This document shows, piece by piece, positions 9,716 to 23,200 of a stretch of 64,000 bases of DNA. The stretch comes from Kryptolebias marmoratus (lineage: Eukaryota; Chordata; Actinopteri; Cyprinodontiformes; Rivulidae). The stretch is taken from the NCBI RefSeq assembly GCF_001649575.2, contig NC_051436.1, positions 14,998,844 to 15,062,843 of the forward strand. Direction: 5' to 3'. The notes under the pieces are model-generated. The model made no database searches. It was not told where the DNA came from and saw only the letters and a program-made list of their open reading frames with translations. How positions within the stretch are numbered: position 1 is the first letter of the stretch; each line of letters opens with the position of its first letter. The position numbers and the translations under genes were made by a program.

Positions 9716-12700
9716 TGGGGAGACCGGTGGACCAACCTGTGGAAACGAAATCCCCTCATTGTACTATGTCAGCCACACTCATGTTCCAGAATCAACAGTT
9801 CAAATTGGCCACTCTCATTGATTCCGGTTGTGATCACAATCTTATTGATCAGGATTTTGTCAGGCAACATCAGATACCTACAGAACCACTGAACTCACCT
9901 GTTCCTGTTACTTCACTCGACGGAGGAGAATTGTCTACCATTACTCACCGTACTAAACAGATGGAGTTGGTTTTGTCAGGTAATCACCGAGAGTGGATTT
10001 CATTTTATATCTTCCCCATACAACAATCGGAGGTCGTGTTAGGATTTGACTGGCTGAAACATCACAATCCTCATATAAACTGGTCTGATTTGACCATAAA
10101 TTCGTGGTCCACTAATTGTTTGTCTTCCTGCTTACAGTCAGCCGTTGCTTCGGGACCATCTGTGACCGGACTGCAGGAGTCGGATGTTATTGATCTATCC
10201 GGGGTCCCGGAGGACTATCATGATCTCAAGATGGTGTTCAGTAAAAGCAAAGCTCTGTCGTTACCGGCTCATCGGCCCTATGACTGCGCCATAGACTTAT
10301 TAGCTGGAGCGCCTCTTCCGTCAAGCCGACTGTTTAACATTTCACGTTCTGAAAGACAGGCCATGGAGACATATATTAATGACTCGTTGGCTGCTGGAAT
10401 TATCCGTCCCTCCACTTCACCGGTAGGGGCGGGATTCTTTTTTGTGGGCAAGAAGGATGGCTCCCTTCGCCCTTGCATTGATTATCGGGGATTAAATCAA
10501 ATTACTGTTAAGAATAAATATCCCTTGCCTTTGATCAACTCAGCATTCGAACCCGTACAAGACGCCAAGATTTTCACTAAATTGGATCTGCGTAATGCTT
10601 ATCACTTGGTCCGAGTCCGTCATGGTGACGAGTGGAAAACGGCATTCAAGACTCCACTCGGACACTTCGAGTATTTAGTGATGCCTTTTGGATTGTGTAA
10701 TGCTCCAGCTGTTTTCCAAGCGCTGGTGAATGATGTGCTGCGTGATTTTTTGAATATTTTCGTTTTCGTTTACCTGGATGACATCCTCATTTATTCAAAA
10801 GACGCAGTTGAGCATCGCAAGCACGTTCGTCTGGTGTTACAGCGCCTGCTAGAAAACAGACTGTTTGTAAAGGCTGAGAAATGTGACTTCCATCGATCGT
10901 CAGTCGCGTTTCTTGGATTTATTCTCGAGGGTGGGCAGGTTCGGTCGGATCCTGCCAAGATTGATGCTGTCCTTAACTGGCCTACTCCCGAGAACCGCAA
11001 ACAGCTTCAGCGATTCCTGGGTTTTGCAAACTTCTACCGTCGTTTTGTCAGGAACTATAGTCAAGTGGCAGCACCTTTAACAGCGCTCACATCGACTAAG
11101 ACTTCTTTTACTTGGTCTACTGCAGCGGAAGCTGCTTTTCAGGATTTAAAGGGGAGGTTTTCTAAGGCTCCTATACTGGTCCATCCTGATGCGGCGAAAC
11201 AGTTCGTGTTAGAGGTGGATGCTTCGGACTCTGGGGTTGGTGCGGTGCTGTCTCAAAGATCAGAAGAGGACAATAAATTGCACCCGTGTGCTTTTTTTTC
11301 CCGCAAACTGTCTAGTGCTGAACGGAACTATGATGTGGGGGATAAGGAGTTACTGGCTATTAAGTTAGCATTGGAGGAGTGGCGTCATTGGCTGGAGGGG
11401 GCGGAGAATCCTATAGTGGTCTGGACCGATCACAAGAATTTGGCTTACATCTCTTCGGCCAAGCGCCTGAACTCTCGCCAATCCCGATGGTCTCTGTTCT
11501 TTTCACGTTTTAACCTTCTCATTACGTTTCGTCCAGGATCCAAGAACATTAAGCCAGACGCCCTTTCTCGTCAGTTTGCTTCCGGTGAGGAGACCTCTAG
11601 TCCCACCCCTATACTCCCTCCCTCATGTTTTGTGGGGGCCGTGTCGTGGGAGATTGAGAAGGTGGTGAACAGGGCTCTGCAGAGTGAACCTGACCCGGGG
11701 AACGGGCCCACTAACAGAACTTTTGTACCGACTTCTGTGAGATCTCAGGTTATTCACTGGTTCCATGCATCCAAGTTCTCAGCACATCCAGGATCGAGTC
11801 GCACTGTGGCTCTCATCTCCAGAAGATTTTGGTGGCCGGCGCTGCACAAGGATGTCAGGGATTATGTGCAGGCCTGTTCCACTTGTGCGCGGAACAAGTC
11901 TTCTCACCGACCTCCAGCTGGATTGCTGCAACCACTCCCTATTCCAAAACGTCCGTGGTCGCACGTGGCATTGGATTTTGTCACGGGACTACCGCCTTCA
12001 CGAGGTATGACAGCCATTTTAACCATTATTGATCGTTTTTCAAAGGCATGCCATCTGGTCCCGCTGAGGAAGTTGCCGTCGGCGTACCAGACCGCTCAGC
12101 TGCTCGTCAAACATGTGTTTCGGCTCCATGGGATCCCTCAGGATGTGCTTTCGGATCGGGGTCCTCAATTCACCGCACGGGTTTGGAAACAGTTTTGTGC
12201 TACCTTGAATGCATCATGTTCACTTTCCTCTGGGTTTCATCCTCAGTCTAATGGACAAACGGAGCGCATGAACCAGGAGATGGAATCTATGCTAAGGTGC
12301 TTCACGTCCTCCAATCCATCAGATTGGTCCAAGTTTCTGCCGTGGGTGGAGTACGCCCACAACTCGCATGTCTCCGCTGCTACTGGGTTGTCGCCGTTCG
12401 AGATCTCGCTGGGTTATCAACCACCATTGTTTCCTGCGGACGAAGAGGAGGTGGGGGTCACCTCAGTTCAACATCATATTCGTCGCTGCAGAAAGATTTG
12501 GGGTCACACGGTGACAGCATTGGATAGGACAGCAAAACTTAATCGGACTTACGCTGATCGTAAGCGGATTCCTGCTCCCACCTATCAGCCAGGTCAAAAG
12601 GTGTGGTTATCTGCCCGGGACATCCCTTTCAGATCCATGTCCAAGAAACTATCTCCTCGATTCATTGGTCCGTATGAGGTCCTTTCTGTAATTGGTCCCT

Positions 12701-13032
12701 CTGCAGTTCGCCTACGATTACCTTCTTCTCTACGCATCCATCCCACGTTTCATGTTTCGCAAATTAAACCGGTCCAGACCAGTCCACTATGCCCTCCAGC
12801 CGAGCCTCCTCCTCCCGGCCAGGATAGGGAGGGGCACCCTGTCTATGCTGTCCGACGGATCGTGGACGCCCGTCGGCGAGGTCGAGGATGGCAGTACCTT
12901 GTCGACTGGGAGGGTTACGGTCCAGAAGACAGACTTTGGGTTCCTCGTTCCTTTTTTTGTGATCCTTCTATGATCAAGGAGTTTTGGGCTGCATCGCAGT
13001 CCTCGTCCCGGCCGCCAGGTGGCAGCCGTTGA
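9625..13032 (+). CDS. pol polyprotein (PR-RT-RNaseH-IN-chromodomain)
   Basis: Pol supplies the enzymes for cDNA synthesis and integration. The frame is open from 9625, just after a TAG at 9622-9624, to TGA at 13030-13032, and is -1 relative to gag with about 90 nt overlap. Expression presumably uses -1 frameshifting. No start ATG is needed. Counting from 9637, the protease LIDSGCD is near residue 61, reverse transcriptase YLDD at 379-382, RNase H with EVDASDSG near 525, and integrase zinc-binding HWFH...CSTC near 706-750. The integrase catalytic core follows with DFVTG, SDRGPQF and [11 protein letters not shown] chromodomain around residues 1070-1110 ([15 protein letters not shown]) ends the protein. 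All hallmark residues are present, and I see no inactivating change. Confidence 0.95.
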   Translation, partial: RSKRVLLLCIPRSFRLQVSGSAKRKGPPEVMGRPVDQPVETKSPHCTMSATLMFQNQQFKLATLIDSGCDHNLIDQDFVRQHQIPTEPLNSPVPVTSLDGGELSTITHRTKQMELVLSGNHREWISFYIFPIQQSEVVLGFDWLKHHNPHINWSDLTINSWSTNCLSSCLQSAVASGPSVTGLQESDVIDLSGVPEDYHDLKMVFSKSKALSLPAHRPYDCAIDLLAGAPLPSSRLFNISRSERQAMETYINDSLAAGIIRPSTSPVGAGFFFVGKKDGSLRPCIDYRGLNQITVKNKYPLPLINSAFEPVQDAKIFTKLDLRNAYHLVRVRHGDEWKTAFKTPLGHFEYLVMPFGLCNAPAVFQALVNDVLRDFLNIFVFVYLDDILIYSKDAVEHRKHVRLVLQRLLENRLFVKAEKCDFHRSSVAFLGFILEGGQVRSDPAKIDAVLNWPTPENRKQLQRFLGFANFYRRFVRNYSQVAAPLTALTSTKTSFTWSTAAEAAFQDLKGRFSKAPILVHPDAAKQFVLEVDASDSGVGAVLSQRSEEDNKLHPCAFFSRKLSSAERNYDVGDKELLAIKLALEEWRHWLEGAENPIVVWTDHKNLAYISSAKRLNSRQSRWSLFFSRFNLLITFRPGSKNIKPDALSRQFASGEETSSPTPILPPSCFVGAVSWEIEKVVNRALQSEPDPGNGPTNRTFVPTSVRSQVIHWFHASKFSAHPGSSRTVALISRRFWWPALHKDVRDYVQACSTCARNKSSHRPPAGLLQPLPIPKRPWSHVALDFVTGLPPSRGMTAILTIIDRFSKACHLVPLRKLPSAYQTAQLLVKHVFRLHGIPQDVLSDRGPQFTARVWKQFCATLNASCSLSSGFHPQSNGQTERMNQEMESMLRCFTSSNPSDWSKFLPWVEYAHNSHVSAATGLSPFEISLGYQPPLFPADEEEVGVTSVQHHIRRCRKIWGHTVTALDRTAKLNRTYADRKRIPAPTYQPGQKVWLSARDIPFRSMSKKLSPRFIGPYEVLSVIGPSAVRLRLPSSLRIHPTFHVSQIKPVQTSPLCPPAEPPPPGQDREGHPVYAVRRIVDARRRGRGWQYLVDWEGYGPEDRLWVPRSFFCDPSMIKEFWAASQSSSRPPGGSR

Positions 13033-13043
13033 GGGGGAGGTAA
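13033..13043 (+). other. Polypurine tract of the chromovirus
   Basis: GGGGGAGG at 13033-13040, followed by TAA, lies directly between the pol stop codon and the 3' LTR. This is the expected place and composition of the plus-strand primer. Confidence 0.85.
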
Positions 13044-13777
13044 TGTCAGGTTCTGAGAGTTCTGCTGTGTTTTGTGCCTGCTGCTTCATGTTTCTCCCGA
13101 CAGGTGGCGGTGGTAGACTGGTGGTGCCTACAACAGGTGTGTTGCATCAGGAGCTCGTTTAGGGGGTGCTTAAGAGAGGCAGCTGCCAGCACTTCGGTGT
13201 CAGAGTGTACACTAGTATGGTACGAGTGTTACCTCCTGGCTCAAGCTCTCGTTCTGTGTATCTGGCTCATGCTAACCTTGCCTTGTTCCCTAGTGGATTC
13301 TATTCATGCTGTTTTTGTCTCATTCCAGGAAAGAACCTTACTGAATATCAAGTCTATGTCTCAAGCCAGTGCAACCAAAGGATCTAGTGCTATCGCATGC
13401 CGAAGTGTTCTGTTGGCAGTTTTCTCTGACAGCTTCCTCCTAGACCGAAACCTGCTCACCCAATCTCCGCACCAACTTACCACCAGCACGCCACCTGCCT
13501 CGGAATCCGTCCATAAGGAAAGCACTATAACTCTCAGACCTGAGTGGAGGAAATTCTTCCCCCCCAGCAAGTAAGCAACAAGTCCAACAGGCTGGTAAAG
13601 TACCTCAGCACAATTCCAGCATTAATCATTCTTACCTCTGTCCAGTGGATGAACCTGCTCCTGGGTACCTGGTTCCTGTCTTCAAGTGCCGTTCATGAAA
13701 ATAAAACTTTTAAACTTTACCTTTGACTTCTGAGTGTGTTCTGCATGTGGGCTAAATCTCTGGCTTTAAACATGACA
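13044..13777 (+). repeat. 3' LTR
   Basis: This is a copy of 8004-8737 at an exact offset of 5,040 bp. I compared all lines and found no difference. It carries the AATAAA signal at 13700-13705. It ends about 50 bp before the poly(A) signal of the opposing zonadhesin-like gene. Confidence 0.95.
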
Positions 13778-13782
13778 GTTTG
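13778..13782. repeat. Right target-site duplication (GTTTG)
   Basis: The five bases following the 3' LTR repeat the five preceding the 5' LTR (7999-8003). Confidence 0.93.
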
Positions 13783-13828
13783 TGCTTCAACAAAGACACG
13801 CTCACAGATTTTCAGATTTTTCATGCAT

Positions 13829-13834
13829 TTTATT
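13829..13834 (-). terminator. zan: Poly(A) signal of the zonadhesin-like gene
   Basis: AATAAA on the minus strand lies about 110 bases after the TGA stop. The downstream minus-strand sequence at about 13783-13812 is GT-rich (TCTGTGAGCGTGTCTTTGTTG), as expected for a cleavage-stimulating element. Both therefore sit entirely on the gene side of the retrotransposon insertion. Confidence 0.75.
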
Positions 13835-13942
13835 CATAAAGTACAAACACTGCAATTCTGCTGAGAAAACATGAGCATCTTTAAAAGTATAAGTTAAGAA
13901 ACCGTTTCATGTAGACATGCGAGGAAGAAGAGCATGTTGTTG

Positions 13943-14201
13943 TCACATCGAGGTTTGTTTTTGGATTTCGTCATTTTTGTTTCCAGATGAAAAACCTGAA
14001 GGAGAAAAACGTGAGAGAAAATCAGAACTCAGCTCTGATCATTCCAAAAAGTGTTCAGCAGCTCCATCAAACTAATTCAAATTATCGTTATTAATCTGGT
14101 TCGGTTTGTCAGTAATAATCTGAGTTTTCTTGTTTAAAGATGAGTTTTACTTACTTGTCGATGTCATGCTCAAACTGCTGTCGTCGTCATACTTGTGTTT
14201 C
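13943..14201 (-). CDS. zan: zan exons 51-52: cytoplasmic tail and stop
   Basis: Exons are 14155-14201 and 13943-13995. They encode a short polar tail with [14 protein letters not shown] and [12 protein letters not shown], then TGA at 13945-13943. The tail is about 35 residues and has no recognisable signalling motif. Confidence 0.82.
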
Positions 14202-17200
14202 CTGTAGAGAGGACAAACTGGCCTGAGACACATTTCTATCTTTAACTGAGATTAGAAATTCATCTGATCAACTTGTTTGAGATGACTTTTGATTTTTAAC
14301 GTCAGGACCTTAACAGAACTGTTGGGCCCTTCCACCACAGGTTCTAGGTGTTTGTGGTGGACCTGAGAAAATCCCACCAACAGTCCACTCAAGTGGTCTG
14401 AACTAAATCTGTTTGGGACTTACCTGTTTTTGCGTCTGCAGACACACACGATGGTCGTTACAATGACAATGACAGTGACTGAGACCAAGACCGCAATCAG
14501 AATGATCCACTTGGTTTCTGTAAGAAGACATTTGTAATAATTAAAAACACAACCTTTAAACACTAGACCAGTTTGTTTGTGTTCACCAAAATTACAACAA
14601 GAGTAAAATCTAAATAATAAATGGCTAGTATTTTAATGAATCACCCGCAGCCTTTCATGCCAGAGTTTTAAATGAAGACATGATGAATGTCTTAGGAAGA
14701 GAAATGATGGACTTGTAGCTGTTTTGATCAAACCTTGAAAGTAATGTTATGCACAGTCTCATACAATATGCTGGTGAAGATTCTCAGTCATCCAAGACAT
14801 GGTAAATCCAAAAAAGGGTTAAAAATAAAAACAACTGGACTTCTATTCTGTACCTGAAGACGTTTCGCTTCACACCCGAGGAGCTTTCTCAGTTGTGAAA
14901 GCGAACAGATAAAGCTCCTTGGATGTGAAGCGAAACGTCTTCAGCTCCAGAAAGGATGTCCAGTTGTTTTTATTTTTAACCCTTTTTTGGATTTAATCTC
15001 ATACAATATTGTGAAATTAGAAGCTAGAAGTAAGTGCTGGGAGTGATCCTCAGTCACTACCACATCAAAGTTAAGCTCAGTATTTATAAAACTGAATTAC
15101 TCTTAACTCCAAACGTTAATCAGTTGCAAAGGTTCATCCAGTGATTACTTTCTGAGAGTTTCATTAAAATCTGCCCAGTGGTCACGAGATATTTAGCTAA
15201 CAGACAGAGAGAGAACTGACTCGAGTAGTTAATGGCAAAGTTTTAAAAACAAATATTTATTTTCGCTAAGGTTGCTTAGCTGTGGCGGCCAACTTGAATT
15301 GGGTTGACTCCAATAGTAAATTTGATGTAGATTTCATTAAAACCCATTCAGTGATTAAATCAGATTTTTTACTAACAAACCAACAAACACACATACAGAG
15401 ACGTGGGCCTAAACAATATCGTCCTTTTGCTTTTGGCGGCAAGTGATAAAGAGTGAGATTTTTTTGTGTTTGCCATGAGAAAATAAAGTGGTCCATACCC
15501 AGCCCTTCATCTGGTGTGATCTCTCCTTCTGGTGTTTTCTCCACTTCACAGTTTGGACCTTCGAAGCCCTCTGCACACTTACAAGTGTAGGTGTGGTTGG
15601 TTCCCACAGTGCAGGTTCCTCCGTTCAGACAGGGTGAGCTCAGGCAGGGGCTCGCTGCAACACACACCAACACACAGGTCACATGACGCATCCATTTAGA
15701 AGAATGGTAAATGGCCTGCACTTGTATAGAACTTTATCTAGTCCAAGGACCCCAAAGCACTTCACACTATATTTCACACTATATTCAGTCATTCACTCAT
15801 TCATCCATCCATTCACACACTGATGGTGGTGAGCTACATTGTAGCCACAGCTGCCCTGGGGCGGGCTGACAGAAGTGAGGCGGCCATCACACCGGCACCA
15901 CCAAGCCCTCTGACCACCACCAGTAGGCAAGGCAGGTGAAGAGTCTTGCCCAAGGACACAACGGCTGAGATGAACAGAGCGGAGGTTCAAACCAGCCCTG
16001 CGGTTACAGGACGAACCCTCCTCGTCCTGTAACCTCCTGAGCCACTGCTGCCCAATAGAAAAAAACTTGTCTCCATGAGATACAGTCATTTGGATGAGTG
16101 TGAATATTATGGTCTGACACCTTTGTAGCAGTCCCGTTTGAGATCATAGATGGTGCAGATGTATCCTTCCTGGCAGGTCTTAGGCTGGCACACAGAGCCA
16201 GTACTGGTACACTCACAGGACTGGGAGCAGTCTTCAGTTACAAACTTGTCACCGAGCTGCAGAAAAGAGGAAGGAAGTGAGTTCACTCAGACAAACAGAC
16301 AGACAGACAGACAGACAAAGGATCAGAGGGGATGGCAGCTCACAGGGTAGTATCGGTTCAGGAAGGTGCAGCCACAGTTGGCGTAAGAGACACACGTCCC
16401 CTCACTCATGACGAACCCCGGACCGCACTGGCACCCCTCCACACAGGACGTGGTCTCACACTCAGAGGGGGCGGCCATGTCGGCGCAGGATGCTGGACAC
16501 GCTGACATACAGGTAGAATATCTGCTGTTGGCGTTACAGCGGAGGGCTGAAAGACAAAGAGCGGGAGTTCAATACGTGATACAGAAAACAGCTGCTCTAA
16601 AACTGGAAATCTTGTACAACCCTGATTCTAAAAAAAAAGTTGGGATGTTTTGTAAAATGTAAAAAAAACATCAAGAAAACAGAATGCAATGATTTGAAAA
16701 TTTCATAAACCCATAAACACACAATGGAGCATAGTAAACACATCAAATGTTGAAACAAAGAAACTGTACCTTTTTTAATTTATTTTTTAAAAAATTTTTT
16801 TTAAATAAGGTAATTTAAATAATAAAAAAAATTTGATGGCAGCAGCACATCTCAAAAAAGTTGGGCCAGGGGCATCAGCAGGCTGTAAACGTAAGTGGTA
16901 TGAAGAAAGAAACAGCTGGAGGAGCATTTTACAGTTAATTAGATTAATCAGCATCAGGTCAGTGTAATGGGAAAGTTTTTTATAAGTTAACACCTGTTGT
17001 TGATAAGTCATGACTGTGTTATGTCTGAATTCCCAGTTCCACGAGTTCTCACAGAATGAACCTGTTTACAGGATTGATGTTTACTTTTCTCCTCGTGGGA
17101 ACCAGACTGATTTGACTTGACGAGAAAAGGACATTTCCTCTAAACCCTCCAGCAGCTGCTCTCCTCAGTTCTAGATGTTTACAGACTGATGGTGAAAGAA

Positions 17201-20200
17201 GAGAGGAGGCTTGACAGAGGGAAAGAAGAACCTGGAGAGAGGCATTTCTGCCATCAAATTCAAAATTACCTGATTTTTACTTAAAAATGGCACAATTTCC
17301 TAAACATTTGATATGTTTATTATGTTCCATTGTGAATTAAAAAATCATTGTATTCTGGTTTTATTTTCATTTACGCTACGTCCCCAACTTTTTTGGAATT
17401 GGGGTTGTAGTTTTCAGGTCGAGGCCCAGGTTTCCTCCCATCTTTGTATCTTACCACAGTCCAGCTGCTGCCTCCAGGATCCCAGCTGGACTCCGGCCTC
17501 CTGACAGGCTGCAGCATACGCTTCATAGCTGCCACAGCGCAGCTCTGCACTGCCTTGTTGAGCACACAGGTCGAACACACAGTCGCTGAAAGGACAGAGA
17601 CAAGCAGCATATTTACAGAAACAGTATTTTATGTAAATAAATCTAAAAAAAAAATAAACCAAATTATTACCCTCTTTGCAATATCAAGATTATGGACAAA
17701 ATGTTGACTTTTTCTGTAAATAATATTCTGACTTTTTTGTAAAAACTGACTTTTTTTTCTATAAAGAAAACTTTTGCTTTTGTAAATAAAAATCCAACCT
17801 CATTTCTGTAAACAAAATTTTGAGGTTTTTTTGTAGATATATTTTTTTTTTTTCTGTAAACTTTCTGCAAATAATATTTATACCTCTTTCTATATTTTGG
17901 CATTTTTTCTCAGTAAAAGTTATTCTTTTAACATTTTTCAGTGAAAAATATTTATTCTTTTGGACTTTGTTTTGACAATACAATTTGAATTTTTCTGTAA
18001 ATAAATTTCAGACCTTTTATCTGTTAATAATAATCTGTTTTCTGTAACAATAATCCATCTACTTCTTTAAATAAAATTTAGACTTTTTCTCTAAGTAATA
18101 ATCTATTTGTATTTTGTAAATATTTCGACTTTTTTCTGTCCGTCAAATTTAGCTTTTTTTCAGGAAATAAAAGTCATGCATTTTTCTCTAAATGATTCTT
18201 TGACTTTTTTTCTGTAAACAAAATTTCAACTTTATTCTGTAACTATTTGCCTGTTTTCTCAACAGTTTGACTTTAATCCCAACATTACAACTTTAATGTC
18301 GAAACAGTGAAAATAAAAAAAAGAGTACTAACTCCTGGAAGGTTTTAGGTGGTAAAGAGGCGTGGCAGGCAGCAAACGGTCCCGCTGGGTCAGACAGAGC
18401 TCCACACTTTGTCACACTGTTGTAGTCACTGAGCTGAGACGGAGTGCAGTCAGACGTCTCAAATCCAGAATCTGGATCAGTCTCCACCTCCCGTCTACAA
18501 ACAGACAGAAAGGACAAACAGCTGAGTCTGAGCTGAGGGGGAAACAGTAAAGGGGGTAATGGGAGACGGAAGGAAATTCACCTGCTGAATAGAAAGTGTT
18601 TTAGATGCTGAATAATAAAACTCTCTCAGTAGTTTAAGGTTACAGTTTGCTCATTTTGTTAGAAATGTGTAGCTTTAACTTCATGATTGTGATTGGCTAT
18701 CAGATGTAAGACCTGTCTTTTATTAAGTGATCTCATATTTGTGTAGACTCAGACATCCAGGGGTTGAGTTAGGCCCCCCGTCACACTGGATGATGACCCG
18801 CTACAATGTAAAGAATCAGCCAAAACATGGGTGGTCTTTATAGGGTCTTAGTGGGGTCTTCAGGGGCATAGTGAGCTGTGTGATCGGTCCGTGATGGGTT
18901 TGAGCCTGAACAAAACGTCCATAAGGAGGTCGTGGTGGTTTATCATCATAGTGCCTTTGTACCTGGGTGGAGCACGGTGGCAGTGTAATCATGACATGAG
19001 CGCTGTGCACACTGCCTTCTCTGTCAGGAAGGGGGGAGACGAAGGCGAACCCAGACGAGACATCTCAAAATGAAAAGTAATTTATTAAACTAAAGACTAA
19101 CAAAAACAAAGCGCTGGCGTGGCAGCAAAAGGTAACTAAATTCAAAATCCAAACAAGGCGAGGCAAGGCAAGGCAAAGCAAAAACAAATGTGGCATGGTG
19201 CAAGGTAACGAGAGGAATGACCGAGTGAAGAGTAATGAACAGAGACCGGTTTTAAAAGACTGAAGGTGGGGTGATTATTGGGTGCAGCTGTTGACTAGAC
19301 GAGCAGCAGGTGAGGTGGGCGTGGCAGTCATGAATGGGAAAACACAGAGGAGGTGAATAGTGACAAGACATGAACACAGAAACTTAAAAGACAACCAAAG
19401 CAAAACAAACAGAACAATCAAACAAAACACCGAAACTATGACATTCTCTTTGTTGTTGAGGATTTGAAGTAGAACTGACCACTTTGGCCTCATGACTAGG
19501 CTAAGACAGTGACTGTGACAAGGTCATGGAAACAACCTAGCATAAATATAACACTTGTGGTGATGGAAATGCACTAGCACAGCAAGATCTTCTACTGTGT
19601 AGCTGCTTTCTGATGTGGGTCAAAGAAGACAGGGTGGAACTTGGGGTGTGATGAGGCAGCAGGAGAGCATCTCAGGGATGCAGAAAATTGCAGGAAAACC
19701 CTTTCTGATGACTACTAAGAACATAACAGCATCATGGTTGCTTCACACTGGAGAAGGATTTCTAAATTCACCGTGATCCAGCCATGTTCTTATCGGTCAT
19801 GTAGATGTGAAAACTGTAGCGGGGTCATCCCACTGTTATGGCTAGCATAACAGAATAACACAAAATATGCTAAACCTGTATCCAGTACAAGCCTCTAGTC
19901 CTGGAGAACTGCTGTACCAGACAGGCACTTTCTGCTGACAGTGTGTAACATGTAAATGCCTCAGTTAACACAACCTTCCAGTTTTTCCAAATGTTTGTTA
20001 GTTTTATTTTGAATCTATCTAAAACTAGAAACCCGGAGTACTTGACAGTGGTGACCCGTGTGGGGTCCTACCTGTGGACGTGGACTATAACAGGAAGGTC
20101 AGACATCTTTAGTCCATCAGCCTGTCGGTCGCTGACCCTCCAGCTTTCTCCAAACTCGTTCAGGTTCCGGACCACCGTCCCATCGGGCTTCATGTACTCA

Positions 20201-23200
20201 TTTCTGGTGATGCCATCGTAGTTCCCACACAGTCCTCGGACAGAGTGCCTGTAGGTGCTAGGGAGTATGATCTCTGATTGGAGGAGAAAGGAATGATCAG
20301 ATTCACACATAAAATGACTAACGAGTCAGTCGGGTACTTCAAGAGATTTTACCTCCTCGGCTGTTTCCATCGAAGCGTACAGTGAGTCCAAAGTCTGTGG
20401 TGAGCTGGACCTGCTTTGAGTTCATAGTGATAGTTAAACCACTGACCGGAGTGAGAGGAGGTGTGACTCGCTCCCCATTCACCTGCAGGAGATAAAATAA
20501 ATTGACTTTTATCTCATGAAACACAACCATGAAGAATACTAAAGGCAGACACACCACTGACCAGAACAACTCTCCTCTGCAGGAAGCGAACGTTGACATC
20601 GTAGACGTCAACGTACATCTGATCCAGGAATGAAACTTTCCTGTTGCCGCCTCTTCTAATGTTCTTCCCCCTCACCACCAGGGGCACCTGATTGTTCTGC
20701 AGATTGTGGCCCTGAGTCAGGACGTAGGTGTACGGGCCCTGGAAGTGATGTGTGAAGCCATCAAATGTTCGATAGTGAGGGTCCCCAGAGATGCTGCACC
20801 TGTCGAACTCTAGAGAGGACAATGATGGAGACAGAAGGGTGAAAACCAGCTCCTTTCCTCTGACAGTTCCAGTTGTAATCACATACAAGTGTTAGACTCA
20901 CTGGTGGGTTGGCAGTACAGGTCTCCGTACTTGTCCAGAGCACAAACTGAGTTTGAATTACAGCTGTGGTCCTTACATGTGATATTGCCACCAAGGTTAC
21001 AGGAACATGACTCAGCACATTTATCTGTCAGCCACGAGTCTCCCACCTACACACACAAACACACAGTGGATTTATACCCTCCTCAGTGTCACTTATAGCA
21101 GAAATCCTCTTAGAGTCTTCCATCATCCAGCCGCAGCAGTTGAACTCACATCATGGTATTCTCCATCTGAGCCCAGGCAGCCACACTGGTCCAGAGGAAC
21201 ACATTTGCCGTCACTTAGAACAAAGCCAGCGTTGCACTCACAGCCTTCCACGCAGGTGGTTGGAGGGAGGTGGCAGAATATGGGGAAGAGGTCGGAGCAC
21301 GTGGGGGGGCAGGGGGCGGTGCAGTCAGAGTAGTGGCTGTTAGGAGGGCACGGCAGGGCTGTGGGGAAGAAAGAGAATGAGGTCTAACACCGGTACATTT
21401 CCTGTTGGAGCTGCGAGTGTGAGTGAAACTTACGACAGAAGGTGTTGTTCCTCCAGCTGATGGTGACTCCAGCACTCTGGCAGGCCTGAGCGTAGGCCTC
21501 CACGTTGTCACACAGGGTCGACTGCATGCCATTGTACTCACACATGTCATAGATGCAGTTACCCAGGAAGGCTGCGGGGGGAACCAGAGAGTGGCAGGGC
21601 CTGAAGCGGTCAGAAAGGATGACGTCGGAACACTGATCCTCGTACAGCTTCTCCTCCTCTGGAGTGCAGTTAGGGTGGACATCTGGACGAGTGTCTGGCT
21701 GACAGCTACAGAGAAGAATGATGGAACAGGATTCAGTTTTCTCCCATTAAGTCTCAACCATTTACTTATTTTTTAAAATGTAGGGGAATAAAAAGAGATC
21801 ATAAGTAATCTTTTTGGATAAAAAAATATTAATGACAGCTTTTTTTATTTATATATGCTGCACAGAAACAAACAACTATTTTATTTGATGTAATGATATG
21901 ATATCATGACATCATATATGCTCAGTTTAGCTTAACTTTTGCTAATTTTAGCTTTTAGCTACTGTTTCACAGGATTTAGTTTTAAGGTTTTGTTTTGCTA
22001 ACTTAACTTTTACTAATTTTAATTTTTGTATTGCTAAGTTTAGGTTTGTTCTGATTGTTTGAGCTTTTTTAACAGTTCAGTTTCAGCTTCTTCAGCAAAT
22101 TTCAAGCTAGGTCATTTAGTGCTAAACAATAACACTGCATTTGTACAGACAATGGTACTTCTTCTAGCTGGCTACACATTGGTCAGATATCACAGTTCAG
22201 TGAGGGCACATGCCGTCAGTCACTAACCCAGGATCACTGTCTCCTTCTGATTTCCAGCTGTTGCCCAGTTCAATGACATCCTTGGCAGGTTTCTTGTTGG
22301 GCATCAAGTTGTCATCAGAGTTATCATGGTTGTAGTTTCCACACATGCCACACACCTGGAGAAGACGGGTGGGACAAGGATGGTTAAAAACTTTGAACAA
22401 TAACAACTGAAGTTTACCAGCTGCGAAACTAAGAAACAGGGGTATTTGTACCTTGTTAAAGTACTCTCCAGGAATAGTGATTTCCAGGTGATGGACTCCG
22501 TCAAACTTCACCTGCAGGCCAAAGTTTGTGTCCAGCAGGCTGTAAGATCCACTGGTTATCACTTTGGCTCCAACCAAGTCAATGGAAAGAGGGGTTCGCA
22601 CCCGGCGCCCATTTAACTACGAGTCAGAAGACATGTCAGTCACTTGCTGTGTTCCTTTCTTAAATAGAAGACGTAATGTGATCAGAAAGTCTGAGACAAA
22701 GCAGTATACCAGAACTCTGCGGCCCTTCTGCAGCTCAACCACAGTATCATGGGGTAAGTAGACTTTGACTGAGCGGACGTAGGAGGCCTCTGGTTGACCA
22801 CGCTCCTCGTTTTTAGCCACTACTTTAAAGGAAGTCACCTGAGTGACATTACACACCTGCAAATTCAGAAACAAAAGAAAACAACATTTTCAGAGTATGA
22901 TTTTAGGATTTCCAAAAGATAAGCTTTAGCTTTAGTACCATTTGTGATTTTTAATTTGCAGTGAAATAATAACCAAGGAATAAATAAGAACGTCAAAATT
23001 TACTGCTTTTCTCAAAATGTCTTCATTCAGTATGGCAGCTGAGCTGAACCTACTGTATCTGTAAATTTTCTAGTTTGGGTCTTGTTGACATATGTGAGTA
23101 AAGATTCAAGAATTCACTTCATAGAGCGTTGGAATTCAAATCTGAGCGATCTCTTACCTCCACTAGGGTGTAGGTGCAGGTCCCCATGAACGTGTGCATC

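Larger units (their letters stand above)
8004..13777 (+). mobile_element. Complete Ty3/gypsy chromovirus (Tf1/sushi-like LTR retrotransposon)
   Basis: The element is 5,774 bp long. It has TG...CA-bounded LTRs of 734 bp (8004-8737 and 13044-13777) that I find identical at every base by line-by-line comparison. A GTTTG duplication flanks it. It carries a gag frame with a CCHC knuckle and a pol frame in the -1 phase with protease, reverse transcriptase, RNase H, zinc-binding integrase, integrase core and chromodomain, in that order. The pol order with integrase last and a C-terminal chromodomain is that of chromoviruses. No stop or frameshift breaks either frame. Identical LTRs imply very recent insertion. 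It lies in the convergent intergenic space, parallel to the sulfotransferase and antisense to the zonadhesin-like gene. Confidence 0.95.
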
